Source of the DNA: Rhodococcus sp. HNM0569
GTDB taxonomy: Bacteria > Actinomycetota > Actinomycetes > Mycobacteriales > Mycobacteriaceae
Direction: 5' to 3'
Assembly: GCF_012726205.1 (NCBI RefSeq)
Contig: NZ_JAASAE010000016.1
Coordinates: 1-64,000 of the forward strand
Length of the DNA: 64,000 nucleotides
Program-made: the position numbers and the translations under genes
Part shown: piece by piece, positions 19,547 through 30,331 of the stretch
How the letters are laid out: each line of letters opens with the position of its first letter
How positions within the stretch are numbered: position 1 is the first letter of the stretch
The notes under the pieces: model-generated
Database searches by the model: none
Told to the model about the DNA's origin: nothing
Seen by the model: only the letters and a program-made list of their open reading frames with translations

Positions 19547-20792
19547 CGCTGCCCTCCTGGGACGTGGAGACGGTGGTACGTGCGGGAAGCGGCGGAACGG
19601 GATAGCCGCCCGCGAGCGGGTCGAACGGCACCTCGGCGCGCGGCGGCGGCTCGGCGGGCGCGCCGCGCAGTACCCGCCCGGTGGCGACGAGCAGCACCGC
19701 CGACACGACGATCCCGCACACCACGAGCGCGGTGACCGCGGGCGCCGAACGCGGGCCGTCGGTGACGGCGCGGATGGTCGCGACGACCATGATCCACACG
19801 AGCGACGTGGGGATGAGGACCTTCCAGCCGAGGTTCATGAACTGGTCGTAGCGCAGGCGGGGGAGTGTCGCGCGCAGCCAGATGAACACGAACAGGAACG
19901 CCCACACCTTCGCGACGAACCACACGAGCGGCCACCAGCCGGAGTTCGCGCCGTCCCACATGTTCAGCGGCCACGGTGCGTGCCAGCCGCCGAAGAACAG
20001 CGTGGTCGCGAGGGCCGAGACGGTGATCATGTTGATGTACTCCGCCGCCATGAACATCGCGAATCGCAGTGACGAGTACTCGGTGTGGAAGCCGCCGACG
20101 AGTTCGCCTTCGGCTTCCGGGAGGTCGAAAGGCGCGCGATTGGTTTCGCCGACCATCGACGTGAGGTAGATCAGGAACGACGGCAGCAGTACGAACACGT
20201 ACCACAGCCGGTCCTGGGCGGTGACGATCCCGGATGTCGACATGGTGGACGACAGCACGAACACGCTCGCGAAGGTCAGGCCCATCGCGATCTCGTACGA
20301 GATGACCTGCGCGGACGAGCGCAGCCCGCCGAGCAGCGGGTACGTCGAGCCCGACGACCAGCCGGCGAGCACGATGCCGTACACACCGACGGAGGTGACC
20401 GCGAGTACGTACAGCACGGCGACGGGAAGGTCGGTGAGCTGCAACGGGGTTCGGGTTCCGAAGATCGACACGACGGGTCCGAACGGGATGACGGCGAACG
20501 CGAGGATCGCGGCGGCGATCGAGATGCCCGGTGCGAGCAGGTAGACCGGCTTGTCGACCGCGGCCGGGATGATGCCTTCCTTGAGCGCGAGTTTCACGCC
20601 GTCGGCGACGGTCTGCAGCATGCCCCGAGGGCCGACGCGGTTGGGCCCGACGCGATGCTGCATCCAGCCGAGCACCTTGCGTTCGACGTAGATCATGACG
20701 ACGGTCGTGCCCATCAGGAATGCGAAGATCACGATGGCCTTGACCACCACCAGCCACCACGGGTCGTGGCCGAATACCGACAGGTCCGTCAT
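19539..20792 (-). CDS. nuoH: NADH-quinone oxidoreductase subunit H
   Basis: A 417-residue membrane subunit forming the quinone entry site. Family segments include [21 protein letters not shown] near the N-terminus, [19 protein letters not shown] and F-H-T-E-Y-S. The last 55 residues form a Pro-rich cytoplasmic tail. ATG 20792 overlaps the nuoG stop as ATGA. Confidence 0.97.
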   Translation of the reverse strand: MTDLSVFGHDPWWLVVVKAIVIFAFLMGTTVVMIYVERKVLGWMQHRVGPNRVGPRGMLQTVADGVKLALKEGIIPAAVDKPVYLLAPGISIAAAILAFAVIPFGPVVSIFGTRTPLQLTDLPVAVLYVLAVTSVGVYGIVLAGWSSGSTYPLLGGLRSSAQVISYEIAMGLTFASVFVLSSTMSTSGIVTAQDRLWYVFVLLPSFLIYLTSMVGETNRAPFDLPEAEGELVGGFHTEYSSLRFAMFMAAEYINMITVSALATTLFFGGWHAPWPLNMWDGANSGWWPLVWFVAKVWAFLFVFIWLRATLPRLRYDQFMNLGWKVLIPTSLVWIMVVATIRAVTDGPRSAPAVTALVVCGIVVSAVLLVATGRVLRGAPAEPPPRAEVPFDPLAGGYPVPPLPARTTVSTSQEGSDA

Positions 20793-23197
20793 GAGTCCGC
20801 CCCTTCGCCCGTGATCGCGACGGTCTCGCCCCAGGTGGCGCCGAGCTGCTCGTACACCTCGCTGCCGAGCGAGCGCAGCGGCAGCCACACGACGCGCTCC
20901 GGCAGATCGGCGATGCGCAGTGGCACGGTGATCGCGCCGCGCGCCGTCGACACGGTGACGGGTTCGCCGTCGGCGACACCGATCTCGGCCGCGGTACCCG
21001 CCGACAGGTGGGCGACGACGGGGTGCGCGGTGCCCGCGAGATTGCGTTCGCCGTCCTGCATGCGGCCCAGGTCGAGCAGCATCCGCCAGGTCGCGAGTAC
21101 GGCATGCCCTCGGTCGGGGCGCGCATGCTCTCGGGGCGCGCCGCCGTCGCTCGACGGCCGCGGCCCGTCCCAGCGGCTTGCGCGGGTGAGTTCGGCGCGC
21201 GCCGAGGCCGGGTCGGCGAGACCGAGCGAGACCCCCATCTCCGACGCGAGGGCGGTGAGCACGCGGTGATCGGGCAGCGTGCCGCTCTCGCGCAGTGCGG
21301 TGTCGAATGCGCGGGGCCTGCCTTCCCAGTCGAGGAAGGTGCCGCTCTTCTCCGCGACGGCCGCGACGGGGAACACGACGTCCGCACGGTCGGTGACCTC
21401 GCTGCTGCGCAGTTCGAGGCTCACGACGAATGGTGCCGTGTCGAGCGCGGCGCGTGCCGCGTGCGGGTCCGGCAGGTCGGCGAGCTCGACGCCACCGACG
21501 ACGAGGGCGCCGAGTGTGCCGTCGGCGGCCGCGGCGAGGATCGCGCCGGTGTCGCGGCCCGGCGCCTCGGGCAGCTCGGTGACATTCCACAGGTTCGCGA
21601 TGCGCCGCCTGGCGTCGGGTTCGGTGAGCGGGTGACCGCCGGGCAGCAGGCCCGGCAGGGCGCCCGCCTCGACGGCACCGCGGTCGCCCGCACGCCGCGG
21701 CACCCACGCGAGCCGGGCGCCGGTCGTGTCGGCGAGCCGCACCGCTGCGCGCAATCCACCGGGTGTGCCCGCGAGCCGTTCGCCGGCCAGCACGATCGAC
21801 CCGGCTGGTAGCAGGTCGGAATCGAGCAATGACTCGAGCGCGGCTGCCTCGTCACCCGGCGGCGTGCGTAGCAGCCTGCCGGACAGTTTCGTGAGGCCTC
21901 GCGTCGTGAACGGGGCGATCGAGTGGATCGCGGTGCCGCGCCGCGCCGCTTTGCGCAAGCGCAGGAACACGATCGGCGATTCCTCTTCGGGCTCGAATCC
22001 GACGAGCAGCACGACCGGCGCGGTCTCGAGCGCATGATAGGTGACGGGCATCCCGGGACCCGCGACGTGCTCGGCCAGGAACGCCGTTTCCTCGGACGAC
22101 GATGCGCGCGACCGGAAGTCGACGTCGTCGGTGCGGAGCACGGTGCGGGCGAACTTCGCGTACGCGTACGCGTCCTCGACGGTCGCGCGGCCGCCCACCA
22201 GGACGCCCGCACTGCCGCGTGCCGCGGCGAGCCCGCGCGCTGCGACGGCGAGTGCCGCGGGCCACGAGGCGGGTGCGAGGACGCCGTCCTCGCCGCGCAC
22301 GAGCGGCGTCTCGATGCGGTCGCCCTCCGTCGCGTAGGTGAACGCCCAGCGGCCCTTGTCGCAATTCCATTCCTCGTTGACCTGCGGGTCGTCGCCTGCG
22401 AGACGGCGCAGGACCGTTCCTCGCCGATGGTCGGTGCGCTGCGCGCAGCCGCTCGCGCAGTGCTCGCACGTGCTCGGCGTCGAGACGAGGTCGAACGGGC
22501 GGGCCCGGAACCGGTAGGTCTCGCTCGTGAGCGCGCCGACGGGGCAGATCTGCACGGTGTTGCCCGAGAAGTACGACTCGAACGGTTCCTCGCCGTACAC
22601 CCCGACCTGTTCGTTCGCGCCGCGTTCGAGCAGGTCGACGAAGGGATCGCCGGCGATCTGCTGCGAGAAGCGGGTGCACCGCGCGCACAGGACGCATCGC
22701 TCGCGGTCGAGCAGCACCTCGGTCGAGAGCGGAATGGGTTTGGGGAACGTGCGTTTGGTGCCGTCGAACCGCGTCTCGACACGGCCCGACGACATCGCCT
22801 GGTTCTGCAGCGGGCACTCGCCACCCTTGTCGCACACCGGGCAGTCGAGCGGGTGGTTGATGAGCAGCAGTTCCATCACGCCACGTTGCGCCTGCTCCGC
22901 CTCGTCGGAGGTGTACTGCGTGCGTACGACCATGCCGTCGGTGACGGTGGTGGTGCACGACGCGAGGGGTTTGCGTTGTCCCTCGACGGTGACGAGGCAC
23001 TGGCGGCACGCGCCCACCGGATCGAGCAGCGGGTGGTCGCAGAAGCGTGGGATCTGCACGCCGATCAGCTCGGCCGCGCGAATGACCAAGGTGCCCTTGG
23101 GGACCGTCAGTTCGTGATCGTCGATCGTGACGGTCACGAGGTCGGTGGCCACGGCGGCGTCGTGCTCCGCGCGGTTCGCCGGATCGGTGTGCGTCAT
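20789..23197 (-). CDS. nuoG: NADH-quinone oxidoreductase subunit G
   Basis: An 802-residue iron-sulfur subunit. The N-terminal 2Fe-2S domain has [15 protein letters not shown] and a later Cys. It is followed by [10 protein letters not shown], the [10 protein letters not shown] 4Fe-4S region, and C-E-H-C-A-S-G-C at the start of the molybdopterin-oxidoreductase-like domain. The frame is open to 23248, but ATG 23197 overlaps the nuoF stop as ATGA and gives a normal N-terminus, so I start there. Confidence 0.96.
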   Translation of the reverse strand: MTHTDPANRAEHDAAVATDLVTVTIDDHELTVPKGTLVIRAAELIGVQIPRFCDHPLLDPVGACRQCLVTVEGQRKPLASCTTTVTDGMVVRTQYTSDEAEQAQRGVMELLLINHPLDCPVCDKGGECPLQNQAMSSGRVETRFDGTKRTFPKPIPLSTEVLLDRERCVLCARCTRFSQQIAGDPFVDLLERGANEQVGVYGEEPFESYFSGNTVQICPVGALTSETYRFRARPFDLVSTPSTCEHCASGCAQRTDHRRGTVLRRLAGDDPQVNEEWNCDKGRWAFTYATEGDRIETPLVRGEDGVLAPASWPAALAVAARGLAAARGSAGVLVGGRATVEDAYAYAKFARTVLRTDDVDFRSRASSSEETAFLAEHVAGPGMPVTYHALETAPVVLLVGFEPEEESPIVFLRLRKAARRGTAIHSIAPFTTRGLTKLSGRLLRTPPGDEAAALESLLDSDLLPAGSIVLAGERLAGTPGGLRAAVRLADTTGARLAWVPRRAGDRGAVEAGALPGLLPGGHPLTEPDARRRIANLWNVTELPEAPGRDTGAILAAAADGTLGALVVGGVELADLPDPHAARAALDTAPFVVSLELRSSEVTDRADVVFPVAAVAEKSGTFLDWEGRPRAFDTALRESGTLPDHRVLTALASEMGVSLGLADPASARAELTRASRWDGPRPSSDGGAPREHARPDRGHAVLATWRMLLDLGRMQDGERNLAGTAHPVVAHLSAGTAAEIGVADGEPVTVSTARGAITVPLRIADLPERVVWLPLRSLGSEVYEQLGATWGETVAITGEGADS

Positions 23198-24519
23198 ATG
23201 CTGTCCACCCCCGCCATGAGTGTCGATCGGACCGGGTCGAACGGGCACCCGCCGTGGTCGAGGTGCGCGGCGTACTCGTCGCGGAAGTACCGGATCGACG
23301 ACGTGATCGGGCTGCCCGCGCCGTCACCCAAGGCGCAGAAGGACTTTCCGACGACGCTCGCGGTGACGTCGAGCAGTTTGTCGACGTCACCCGGGTCGGC
23401 GGTGCCGTTCTCGAGCCCGCGCAGCAGTTGCACGAGCCAGTAGGTGCCTTCGCGGCACGGCGTGCACTTCCCGCACGATTCGTGCGCGTAGAACTCCGTC
23501 CACCGCAGCACCGCGCGCACTACGCATGTCGTCTCGTCGAAGATCTGCAGTGCTTTGGTGCCGAGCATCGATCCGGCCGCGCCGACACCCTCGTAGTCGA
23601 GTGGTACGTCGAGGTGTTCGTCGGTGAACATCGGCGTCGACGAGCCGCCGGGTGTCCAGAACTTGAGCTCGTGCCCGGCCCGCACGCCGCCCGCGTAGTC
23701 GAGCAGTTCGCGCAGCGTGATGCCGAGCGGCGCCTCGTACTGGCCCGGCTTCTCGACGTGCCCCGACAGCGAGTACAGCGTGAAGCCGGGGGACTTCTCG
23801 GTGCCCATCGAGCGGAACCAGTCGGGTCCGTGCGCCAGGACCGACGGCACGCTCGCGATCGACTCGACGTTGTTGACCACGGTGGGGCACGCGTACAGGC
23901 CCGCGACCGCGGGGAAGGGCGGTCGCAGCCGAGGTTGGCCGCGTCGGCCCTCGAGCGAGTCGAGCAGCGCGGTCTCCTCGCCGCAGATGTAGGCGCCTGC
24001 GCCGGCGTGCACCGTGAGTTCGAGGTCGAAACCGGAACCGAGGACGTCGGAGCCGAGCAGGCCCGCGTCGTACGCCTCCGCGACCGCGCGGTGCAGCCGG
24101 CGCAGCACCGGCACCACCTCGCCGCGCACGTACACGAACGCGTGGTGCGCGCGGATGGCGTACGACGCGATGATCGCGCCCTCGATCAGGCTGTGCGGCG
24201 ACCCGAGCAGCAGCGGCATGTCCTTGCACGTGCCGGGTTCGGACTCGTCGGCATTGACGACCAGGTAGTGCGGGGTGGTGGGGTCGTCCTGCGGGATGAA
24301 CGACCACTTGGTGCCCACCGAGAAGCCTGCGCCGCCGCGGCCGCGGAGCCCGGACGCCTTGACGGTCTCGATCACGTCGTCGGGTGGCATCGCGAGTGCC
24401 GCCCGCAGCCCGTCGTAGCCGCCGTGTTCGCGATAGTTGTCGATCGTCCACGACTGTGGTTCGTCCCAGTGTCGACTCAGAACCGGGGTGAGCCCCGTGC
24501 GGGGCGCGGCGGTGTCCAT
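23194..24519 (-). CDS. nuoF: NADH-quinone oxidoreductase subunit F (NADH/FMN-binding)
   Basis: A 441-residue flavoprotein that takes the hydride from NADH. It shows the FMN/NADH-binding glycine stretch [16 protein letters not shown] (residues 56-71), the [10 protein letters not shown] segment and the N3 cluster motif [11 protein letters not shown]. It begins four bases after the nuoE stop. Confidence 0.97.
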   Translation of the reverse strand: MDTAAPRTGLTPVLSRHWDEPQSWTIDNYREHGGYDGLRAALAMPPDDVIETVKASGLRGRGGAGFSVGTKWSFIPQDDPTTPHYLVVNADESEPGTCKDMPLLLGSPHSLIEGAIIASYAIRAHHAFVYVRGEVVPVLRRLHRAVAEAYDAGLLGSDVLGSGFDLELTVHAGAGAYICGEETALLDSLEGRRGQPRLRPPFPAVAGLYACPTVVNNVESIASVPSVLAHGPDWFRSMGTEKSPGFTLYSLSGHVEKPGQYEAPLGITLRELLDYAGGVRAGHELKFWTPGGSSTPMFTDEHLDVPLDYEGVGAAGSMLGTKALQIFDETTCVVRAVLRWTEFYAHESCGKCTPCREGTYWLVQLLRGLENGTADPGDVDKLLDVTASVVGKSFCALGDGAGSPITSSIRYFRDEYAAHLDHGGCPFDPVRSTLMAGVDSI

Positions 24520-24523
24520 GTGC

Positions 24524-25324
24524 TCACTCCCTGTTTCCGGGAAGCTCGGGATCGGGTGCGTACATGCCCTTTTCGTGTGCGACGCGGAGTCCGGCGAGGC
24601 TCGCGTCGCCCGCGCTCGGGGCGTCGTCGACGCCGTCGCGGGGGTCGGGGAATCCGGCGAGGATGCGTTCGGTCTCCCGGAACGTGCAGGGCGCGACCCC
24701 GCGTGCGGGAGTGGGCACGTCGCCCCGGCGCAGGGCGTCGACGAGGGCGCGCGCCGACTCGGGAGTCTGGTTGTCGAAGAACTCCCAGTTGACCATGATC
24801 ACCGGTGCGTAATCGCACGCCGCATTGCACTCGACGTGCTCGAGCGTGACGGCCCCGTCGTCGGTGGTGCCGCCCGACTCGACGCCCAGGTGCTCCTGCA
24901 ACGCCGATTCGATCGCGTCGCCGCCCATGATCGCGCACAGCGTGTTGGTGCACACCCCGACGAGGTAGTCGCCGGTGGGGCCGCGCCGGTACATCGAGTA
25001 GAAGGTCGCCACCGCGGTGACCTCGGCGCCGGTGAGTCCGACCACGTCCGCGCAGAAGTCGATGCCCGCGGGCGTGATGTAGCCGTCCTCGGCCTGCACG
25101 AGATGCAGGAGCGGCAGCAGCGCCGAACGCGGCTGCGGGTAACGCGCGAGGATCGCCGTCGCGTCGGCGTCGAGGCGGGCGAGCACGTCGGTCGGATAGC
25201 TGGTGCGGGCGCCGGGCCGCACCAGCTGCACCTGCTCGTCGGGGCCCGCCCCGAAGGCCGTGCCGAGCGCGCCCGGCCCGAAGGACAGCAACACGGGTTC
25301 GCGTGCCGTGAGATCGTCGGTCAT
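24524..25324 (-). CDS. nuoE: NADH-quinone oxidoreductase subunit E
   Basis: A 266-residue thioredoxin-like 2Fe-2S subunit. Ligand cysteines lie in V-C-T-N-T-L-C and E-C-N-A-A-C. The C-terminal 60 residues extend beyond the usual subunit and are rich in Asp, Ala and Pro. ATG 25324 overlaps the nuoD stop as ATGA; the frame continues far upstream, antiparallel in sense to nothing but inside nuoD, so the short start is right. Confidence 0.96.
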   Translation of the reverse strand: MTDDLTAREPVLLSFGPGALGTAFGAGPDEQVQLVRPGARTSYPTDVLARLDADATAILARYPQPRSALLPLLHLVQAEDGYITPAGIDFCADVVGLTGAEVTAVATFYSMYRRGPTGDYLVGVCTNTLCAIMGGDAIESALQEHLGVESGGTTDDGAVTLEHVECNAACDYAPVIMVNWEFFDNQTPESARALVDALRRGDVPTPARGVAPCTFRETERILAGFPDPRDGVDDAPSAGDASLAGLRVAHEKGMYAPDPELPGNRE

Positions 25325-26619
25325 CGGTCGACACCTCCCATCACGGGGTCGATGCTCGCGACCGAGGCGATCACGTCGGACACCATGCCGCCCTCGCACA
25401 TCGCCGCGACCGCTTGCAGGTTCGTGAACGACGGGTCGCGAAAGTGCACGCGGTACGGACGCGTGCCGCCGTCGCTCACCATGTGCACACCCAGCTCGCC
25501 GCGCGGCGACTCGACCGACGTGAACACCTGCCCGGGCGGGACGCGGAAGCCCTCCGTCACGAGCTTGAAGTGGTGGATGAGCCCCTCCATCGAGTTGCCC
25601 ATGATGTGGTCGATGTGCTCGGGCGAGTTGCCGAGACCGTCGGGCCCGACGGTGAGATCGGCAGGCCACGCGAGCTTCTTGTCCTCGAGCATCACCGGGC
25701 CCGGGCGCAGCCGGTCGAGGCACTGCTCGACGATCTTCAGAGACTCGGCCATCTCGCGCACGCGGATCCGGTAACGCCCGTAGCAGTCGCAGCCGTCGTC
25801 GGTGACGACGTCGAATTCGTAGTTCTCGTAGCCGCAGTAGGGCTCCGAACGGCGCAGATCGTGTGGCAGGCCGGTCGAGCGCAGTACCGGCCCGGTGATG
25901 CCGAGCGCCATGCACCCGGTGAGATCGAGATAGCCGATGCCCTGGGTGCGGGCGCGCCAGATCGGGTTCTCGTCGAGCATCGCACCGAGATCGGCGATGC
26001 GCTTCGGCAGGAACCGCAGCAACTCGCGCACCTTGTCGACGGTGCCGTCCGGCAGATCCTGCGCGAGCCCGCCCGGGCGGATGTACGCGTGGTTCATCCG
26101 CAGTCCGGTGATCGACTCGAACACGTCGAGGATCGGTTCGCGATCGCGGAATCCGAACAGCATCGCGCTGACGGCACCGAGTTCCATGCCGCCCGTCGCG
26201 AGCGCGACGAGGTGCGACGAGACCCGGTTGAGCTCCATCAGCATGACGCGCACGACGTTCGCGCGCTCGGGTACGTCGTCCTCGACGCCGAGCAGCCGTT
26301 CGACGCCGAGGCAGTACGCGACCTCGTTGAAGAACGGCGCCAGGTAGTCCATGCGCGTGACGAAGGTGACGCCCTGTGTCCAGTTGCGGTACTCGAGGTT
26401 CTTCTCGATCCCGGTGTGCAGGTAGCCGATTCCGCACCGTGCCTCGGTGACCGTCTCGCCCTCGAGTTCGAGGATCAGGCGCAGCACGCCGTGCGTCGAC
26501 GGATGTTGCGGGCCCATGTTGACGACGATGCGTTCCTCGCCGATCTCGTGTGCCGCGTCCACGATGTCGTCCCAGTCCTGGCCCGAGGCCGTGTACACGG
26601 TTGCCGTGTCGTCGCTCAT
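25321..26619 (-). CDS. nuoD: NADH-quinone oxidoreductase subunit D
   Basis: A 432-residue peripheral-arm subunit next to the quinone site. The family segment [13 protein letters not shown] is near residue 36, with S-S-H-L-V-A-L and the C-terminal D-P-V-M-G-G-V-D-R present. It is related to the large subunit of NiFe hydrogenases but lacks the metal ligands. Its ATG shares one base with the nuoC stop. Confidence 0.97.
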   Translation of the reverse strand: MSDDTATVYTASGQDWDDIVDAAHEIGEERIVVNMGPQHPSTHGVLRLILELEGETVTEARCGIGYLHTGIEKNLEYRNWTQGVTFVTRMDYLAPFFNEVAYCLGVERLLGVEDDVPERANVVRVMLMELNRVSSHLVALATGGMELGAVSAMLFGFRDREPILDVFESITGLRMNHAYIRPGGLAQDLPDGTVDKVRELLRFLPKRIADLGAMLDENPIWRARTQGIGYLDLTGCMALGITGPVLRSTGLPHDLRRSEPYCGYENYEFDVVTDDGCDCYGRYRIRVREMAESLKIVEQCLDRLRPGPVMLEDKKLAWPADLTVGPDGLGNSPEHIDHIMGNSMEGLIHHFKLVTEGFRVPPGQVFTSVESPRGELGVHMVSDGGTRPYRVHFRDPSFTNLQAVAAMCEGGMVSDVIASVASIDPVMGGVDR

Positions 26620-27308
26620 CAGCTGTAGGCCCTCCTCTCGTCGGGAGGTGGAATGCGTGCGCCCTTGTATTCGACGGGCACACCGCCGAGCGGGTAGTCG
26701 CGTCGCTGCGGGTGGCCCTGCCAGTCGTCGGGCATCTCGATCCGCGTGAGCGACGGGTGCCCGTCGAAGACGATGCCGAAGAAGTCGTAGGTCTCGCGTT
26801 CGTGCCAGTCCTCGGTGGGATACACGTCGAACAGCGACGGGACGTGCGGGTCGGCGTCCGGCACCGCGACCTCGAGCCGCACGCGCCGGTTCCACGTGAT
26901 CGACAACAGCGGGTACACCGCGTGCAGTTCGCGGTCGGTGTCGTCGGGATAGTGCACGCCGCTCACGCCGAGGCACATCTCGAATCGCAGGTCGGGATGG
27001 TCGCGCAGGGTGCGCGCGACGACGGGCAGGAACTCGCGCCGCACGTGCAGCGTCAGCTCGCCGCGGTGCACGACGACCTTCTCCACCGCCGCGTCGAAGC
27101 CGCCGTGCTCGGCGAGCGCGTCGTGCAGGGTGTCGGCGAACTCGTCGAACCAGCCGCCGTACGGGCGAGGGGCGCTGCCGGGCAACATGACCGGATGTCG
27201 CAGCCTGCCGTAGCCAGACGTGTCGCCCGTGCCGTGGACGCCGAACATGCCCTGGCGCACACCGATGACGTCGTCGTGCGGCCGCTCGGGCGGTGGGGTG
27301 TCGCTCAT
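26619..27308 (-). CDS. nuoC: NADH-quinone oxidoreductase subunit C
   Basis: A 229-residue subunit of the hydrophilic arm. The family signature [20 protein letters not shown] is near residue 175, followed by [13 protein letters not shown]. The start is ATG 27308, which overlaps the nuoB stop as ATGA; the open frame upstream lies within nuoB. Confidence 0.97.
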   Translation of the reverse strand: MSDTPPPERPHDDVIGVRQGMFGVHGTGDTSGYGRLRHPVMLPGSAPRPYGGWFDEFADTLHDALAEHGGFDAAVEKVVVHRGELTLHVRREFLPVVARTLRDHPDLRFEMCLGVSGVHYPDDTDRELHAVYPLLSITWNRRVRLEVAVPDADPHVPSLFDVYPTEDWHERETYDFFGIVFDGHPSLTRIEMPDDWQGHPQRRDYPLGGVPVEYKGARIPPPDERRAYS

Positions 27309-27859
27309 CGCAGCAGCCCCTTCAACTCGATCGTGGGGCGGGTGTCGAGGGCCGCGGCTTCGGCCGCGCGGATCGCTTCGTCGCGGTGCACACCGAGCGG
27401 CATCTGCCCGATCTTCTCGTGCAGCTTCAGGATTGCGTGCAGCAGCATCTCGGGCCGCGGCGGACAGCCGGGCAGATAGATGTCGACGGGGACGACATGG
27501 TCGACTCCCTGCACGATCGCGTAGTTGTTGAACATGCCACCCGACGACGCGCAGACCCCCATCGACAGAACCCATTTCGGTTCCACCATCTGGTCGTACA
27601 CCTGCCGCAGAACGGGCGCCATCTTCTGGCTCACGCGGCCCGCGACGATCATGAGGTCGGCCTGACGCGGCGACGCGCGGAACGGTTCCATACCGAATCG
27701 TGCGATGTCGAAACGCGGCCCGCTCGTGGCCATCATCTCGATGGCGCAGCACGCGAGACCGAACGTCGCCGGCCACAACGAGCCCTTACGCAGATAGCCT
27801 GCGAGGCTCTCCACGGTGCTCAGCAGGAAACCGCTGGGCACCTTCTCTTCGAGACCCAT
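27305..27859 (-). CDS. nuoB: NADH-quinone oxidoreductase subunit B
   Basis: A 184-residue subunit carrying the terminal N2 4Fe-4S cluster. The tandem cysteines [10 protein letters not shown] (near residue 37) and the later [10 protein letters not shown] and L-P-G-C-P-P-R-P-E motifs are intact. It passes electrons to the quinone bound between NuoB and NuoD. It starts 51 bases after nuoA. Confidence 0.98.
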   Translation of the reverse strand: MGLEEKVPSGFLLSTVESLAGYLRKGSLWPATFGLACCAIEMMATSGPRFDIARFGMEPFRASPRQADLMIVAGRVSQKMAPVLRQVYDQMVEPKWVLSMGVCASSGGMFNNYAIVQGVDHVVPVDIYLPGCPPRPEMLLHAILKLHEKIGQMPLGVHRDEAIRAAEAAALDTRPTIELKGLLR

Positions 27860-27910
27860 GGATTCTCACTTCCGAAACACTCTCGGTTCCAGATGGTTTC
27901 GCTTGTCCGG

Positions 27911-28285
27911 TCAACCCCAGGCGAGGCCACCGCGTCTCCACTCGTATGCATAGGCGACCGACACGTTGACGACGAACAACGCCATCGCCGCGAGGCCGAA
28001 GTAGCCGAGGGCGTCGAAGTGCACCGCCCACGGGTAGAGAAAGACGATTTCGATGTCGAAGACGATGAACAGCATCGCCGTCAGGTAGTACTTGACCGGA
28101 AAACGCTGACCACCGCGCCGGTCGCCCACCCGCTGACGCGCGGTGGGTTCGATACCGCACTCGTAGGCTTCGAGTTTGGCCCGGTTGTACCGGCTCGGAC
28201 CCACGAACGACCCGATCGCGACGGACACGACGGCGAACGCGACCGCGACGGCTCCCAGCACGAGGATCGGTGTGTAGACGTTCAT
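27911..28285 (-). CDS. nuoA: NADH-quinone oxidoreductase subunit A
   Basis: A 124-residue, three-helix membrane subunit and first gene of the nuo operon. It contains the family sequence Y-E-C-G-I-E-P, then R-F-P-V-K-Y-Y-L-T-A-M-L-F-I-V-F-D-I-E-I-V-F split over the second helix, with its conserved acidic residues. A 269-base non-coding leader with repeats lies upstream. Confidence 0.97.
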   Translation of the reverse strand: MNVYTPILVLGAVAVAFAVVSVAIGSFVGPSRYNRAKLEAYECGIEPTARQRVGDRRGGQRFPVKYYLTAMLFIVFDIEIVFLYPWAVHFDALGYFGLAAMALFVVNVSVAYAYEWRRGGLAWG

Positions 28286-28554
28286 GCGACCGCCACCTCT
28301 CGCCTGTACATCTCGGGAGCCCCGCGACCCTCTCCCTTCGGGAGCCCCGGAATCACGGTGCCGAACCGGTGTGATACAAGACCGACCCTACACATTTTGT
28401 GACCGAGCGCACGCGATTGACCGGGCTGTGTCGCACCGAGTGCGAAAAACCAGCCCTCGACGCGTTGACCTGGGCTGATCGGCTTCGCCGACAGGGCGGT
28501 TTCTCGGAAATCCACTCGACCGACAGCCGCGAAACCGCCCGTTCGGTGCGCGGG
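28286..28554 (-). promoter_or_regulatory. nuo operon leader and promoter region
   Basis: This 269-base gap precedes nuoA. It contains a 12-bp direct repeat (TCGGGAGCCCCG on the plus strand at 28313-28324 and 28338-28349) and a short palindrome CACATTTTGTG at 28391-28401. The palindrome directly abuts a TANNNT-type -10 (TAGGGT on the minus strand, 28390-28385), about 100 bases before the nuoA ATG. No clear -35 is seen. Assigning a regulator would be guesswork. Confidence 0.45.
28313..28349. repeat. 12-bp direct repeat in the nuo leader
   Basis: Two identical copies of TCGGGAGCCCCG lie at 28313-28324 and 28338-28349, 25 bases apart from start to start, so roughly on one face of the helix. The second copy also forms the right half of a CTCCC-TTC-GGGAG hairpin. 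Confidence 0.6.
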
Positions 28555-28974
28555 CTAGGAGCGGACGGCGGCCTTGCGGAGCAGGGGGAGTGCCGCGGCC
28601 GCGAGATCGATCGGGTCGATGGGCTGCGGCACCGCGGCCTCGGCGCGCGACCAGTGGGCGAGCCACGCGTCGTCGGCGCGACCGGTGAGCACGAGGATCG
28701 GCGGGCAGTGCTCGAGCTCGTCCTTGAGTTGCTTCGCGAGGCCGAGGCCGCCGGAAGGGGTGGCTTCGCCGTCGAGGATCGCGAGGTCGATGGCACCCTC
28801 GTCCATGTGGTGCACGACCATCGGGGCGGTGGCGACCTCGGCGTACTCGAGGTCGGGAAGATCGGGATGCAGCCGCGTCCCCATCGCCTGCATCACCCGT
28901 TCGCGCGTGAGTGCGTCGTCGCTGTAGACGAGCACACGCAGCGGCGCCGACGGGGAGGTGTGATCCGAGGACAC
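28555..28974 (-). CDS. Stand-alone receiver-domain protein, Rv3143-like
   Basis: A 139-residue CheY-like protein without output domain. The acidic pair is D19-D20 and the phosphoacceptor lies in A-I-L-D-G (Asp68). A Thr follows strand 4 (L-V-L-T-G), but the usual K-P motif is Q-P (A-V-P-Q-P-I-D-P), so the conserved Lys is absent. M. tuberculosis has a similar orphan regulator gene, Rv3143, just upstream of nuo, which supports a link to complex I or energy metabolism. GTG 28974 is taken as start; no strong ribosome site precedes it. Confidence 0.82.
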   Translation of the reverse strand: MSSDHTSPSAPLRVLVYSDDALTRERVMQAMGTRLHPDLPDLEYAEVATAPMVVHHMDEGAIDLAILDGEATPSGGLGLAKQLKDELEHCPPILVLTGRADDAWLAHWSRAEAAVPQPIDPIDLAAAALPLLRKAAVRS

Positions 28975-29025
28975 AGTGCCGATGTTAACGACACCTGGCG
29001 CATTCTGCCCGGCGGCACACCGGAA

Positions 29026-29277
29026 TCATCGGTCGCCGAGCCCCCGACGGAGCGCGTCGACGGTCGTCTCGGGCGACGAGTTGAAGCACAACCGGCTCGA
29101 CGGCGACAGCTCGACGACCGCGTTGACGATGCGCTCGAACAGAAGAGTGTTCTGCGGCATCATGCGGATTCCGCCGCCAACCATCACGAGCCCGACCTCG
29201 CCCTCGGTGCGGCCGGGCAGCGTGGAGTAGTCGAGGAAGTGCGGGTCGATGCCGATCGACAACACGCGCGTGTTCAT
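29026..29277 (-). CDS. Small conserved-looking protein, function unknown
   Basis: An 83-residue protein starting M-N-T-R-V-L-S-I-G-I-D-P-H-F-L-D-Y, with a GGAAGGAG ribosome site five bases before the ATG. The middle reads G-L-V-M-V-G-G-G-I-R-M-M-P and the end V-D-A-L-R-R-G-L. The opening resembles the start of a small nucleotide- or ligand-binding Rossmann-like unit, but I cannot assign a family. It lies 61 bases after the PiT transporter gene and before the receiver gene, all on the minus strand. Confidence 0.6.
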   Translation of the reverse strand: MNTRVLSIGIDPHFLDYSTLPGRTEGEVGLVMVGGGIRMMPQNTLLFERIVNAVVELSPSSRLCFNSSPETTVDALRRGLGDR

Positions 29278-29338
29278 GCCAGCTCCTTCCGGACAGGTCG
29301 GTGCCGTCGACGACGGGTGTCAGCGGCCTATCGCGCTC

Positions 29339-30325
29339 TCACACCAGGAAGTCGGCCACGAGCAGCGTCCCTGCCGATAATGCGGCGGCAGCGGGGAAGG
29401 TCGTGACCCACGCGGCCACCATGTTTCCCGCCACGGCCCAGCGCACCGCCGACGTGCGCTTCGTCGAACCGGCGCCCATGATCGCCGACGGGATGACGTG
29501 CGTCGTCGACACCGGCGCGCCCATTCCGGCCGACGCGACGTACAGCACCGACGCTGCGGTCGCTTCGGCCGCGAAGCCGTGCGGTGGGTCGAGCTCGATG
29601 ATCTTGCGCCCGAGCGTGCGCATGATCCGCGTGCCGCCCGTTGCCGTGCCGAATGCCAGAACGGCCGCGGTCACGAGAAGGGTCCACATCGGGATCGAAT
29701 AGTCATCCTGGTACCCCGCGACGACGAGTGCGAGCACGATGATCCCGACGGTCTTCGCGGCGTCCTGCATGCCGTGCCCGAATGCCATCGCCGCAGCCGA
29801 CAGTGTCTGCGCGCGGCGGAATCCCCGGCCGGTGCCCGCCGGTGAGCGTTTACGGAACAGCCACAGGATCGCGATCATGACAGTCGCGCCCAGCACGAAT
29901 CCGATGACGGGAGAGACGATCATCGGCACGAGGATCTTGTCGAAGACGCCGGTCCACAGCACGGTCATTCCGCCCGCGAGGGCCGCGCCGACCATGCCGC
30001 CGACGAGTGCATGCGACGACGACGACGGCAAGCCGAACCACCACGTGACGAGGTTCCATCCGATCGCGCCGACGAGTGCACACGCGACGATTGCGAGTGC
30101 GTACGGCCCGACCTCGAGTTCGATGATCCCCTCACCGACCGTCGACGCGACCTTGGCGCCGAAAAAGAAGCCGACGAGATTGCCGATCGCTGCCATCGCG
30201 AGCGCCGCTCGCATCGTGAGTGCACGCGTCGAGACCGATGTGGCGATCGCATTCGCGGAATCGTGGAACCCGTTGGTAAAGGTGAACACCATCGCCAGAC
30301 CGATCACCACGATCAGAAGGAACAC
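29339..30325 (-). CDS. PiT-family inorganic phosphate transporter
   Basis: A 328-residue membrane protein with about ten helices. The duplicated family signature is seen as G-F-H-D-S-A-N-A-I-A-T near residue 19 and G-H-G-M-Q-D-A-A-K-T near residue 185. These proteins import phosphate as a metal-phosphate complex driven by protons. It starts at GTG 30325, six bases after the DUF47 gene; PiT and DUF47/PhoU-like genes pair up very widely in bacteria. Confidence 0.93.
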   Translation of the reverse strand: MFLLIVVIGLAMVFTFTNGFHDSANAIATSVSTRALTMRAALAMAAIGNLVGFFFGAKVASTVGEGIIELEVGPYALAIVACALVGAIGWNLVTWWFGLPSSSSHALVGGMVGAALAGGMTVLWTGVFDKILVPMIVSPVIGFVLGATVMIAILWLFRKRSPAGTGRGFRRAQTLSAAAMAFGHGMQDAAKTVGIIVLALVVAGYQDDYSIPMWTLLVTAAVLAFGTATGGTRIMRTLGRKIIELDPPHGFAAEATAASVLYVASAGMGAPVSTTHVIPSAIMGAGSTKRTSAVRWAVAGNMVAAWVTTFPAAAALSAGTLLVADFLV

Positions 30326-30331
30326 GGTCGC

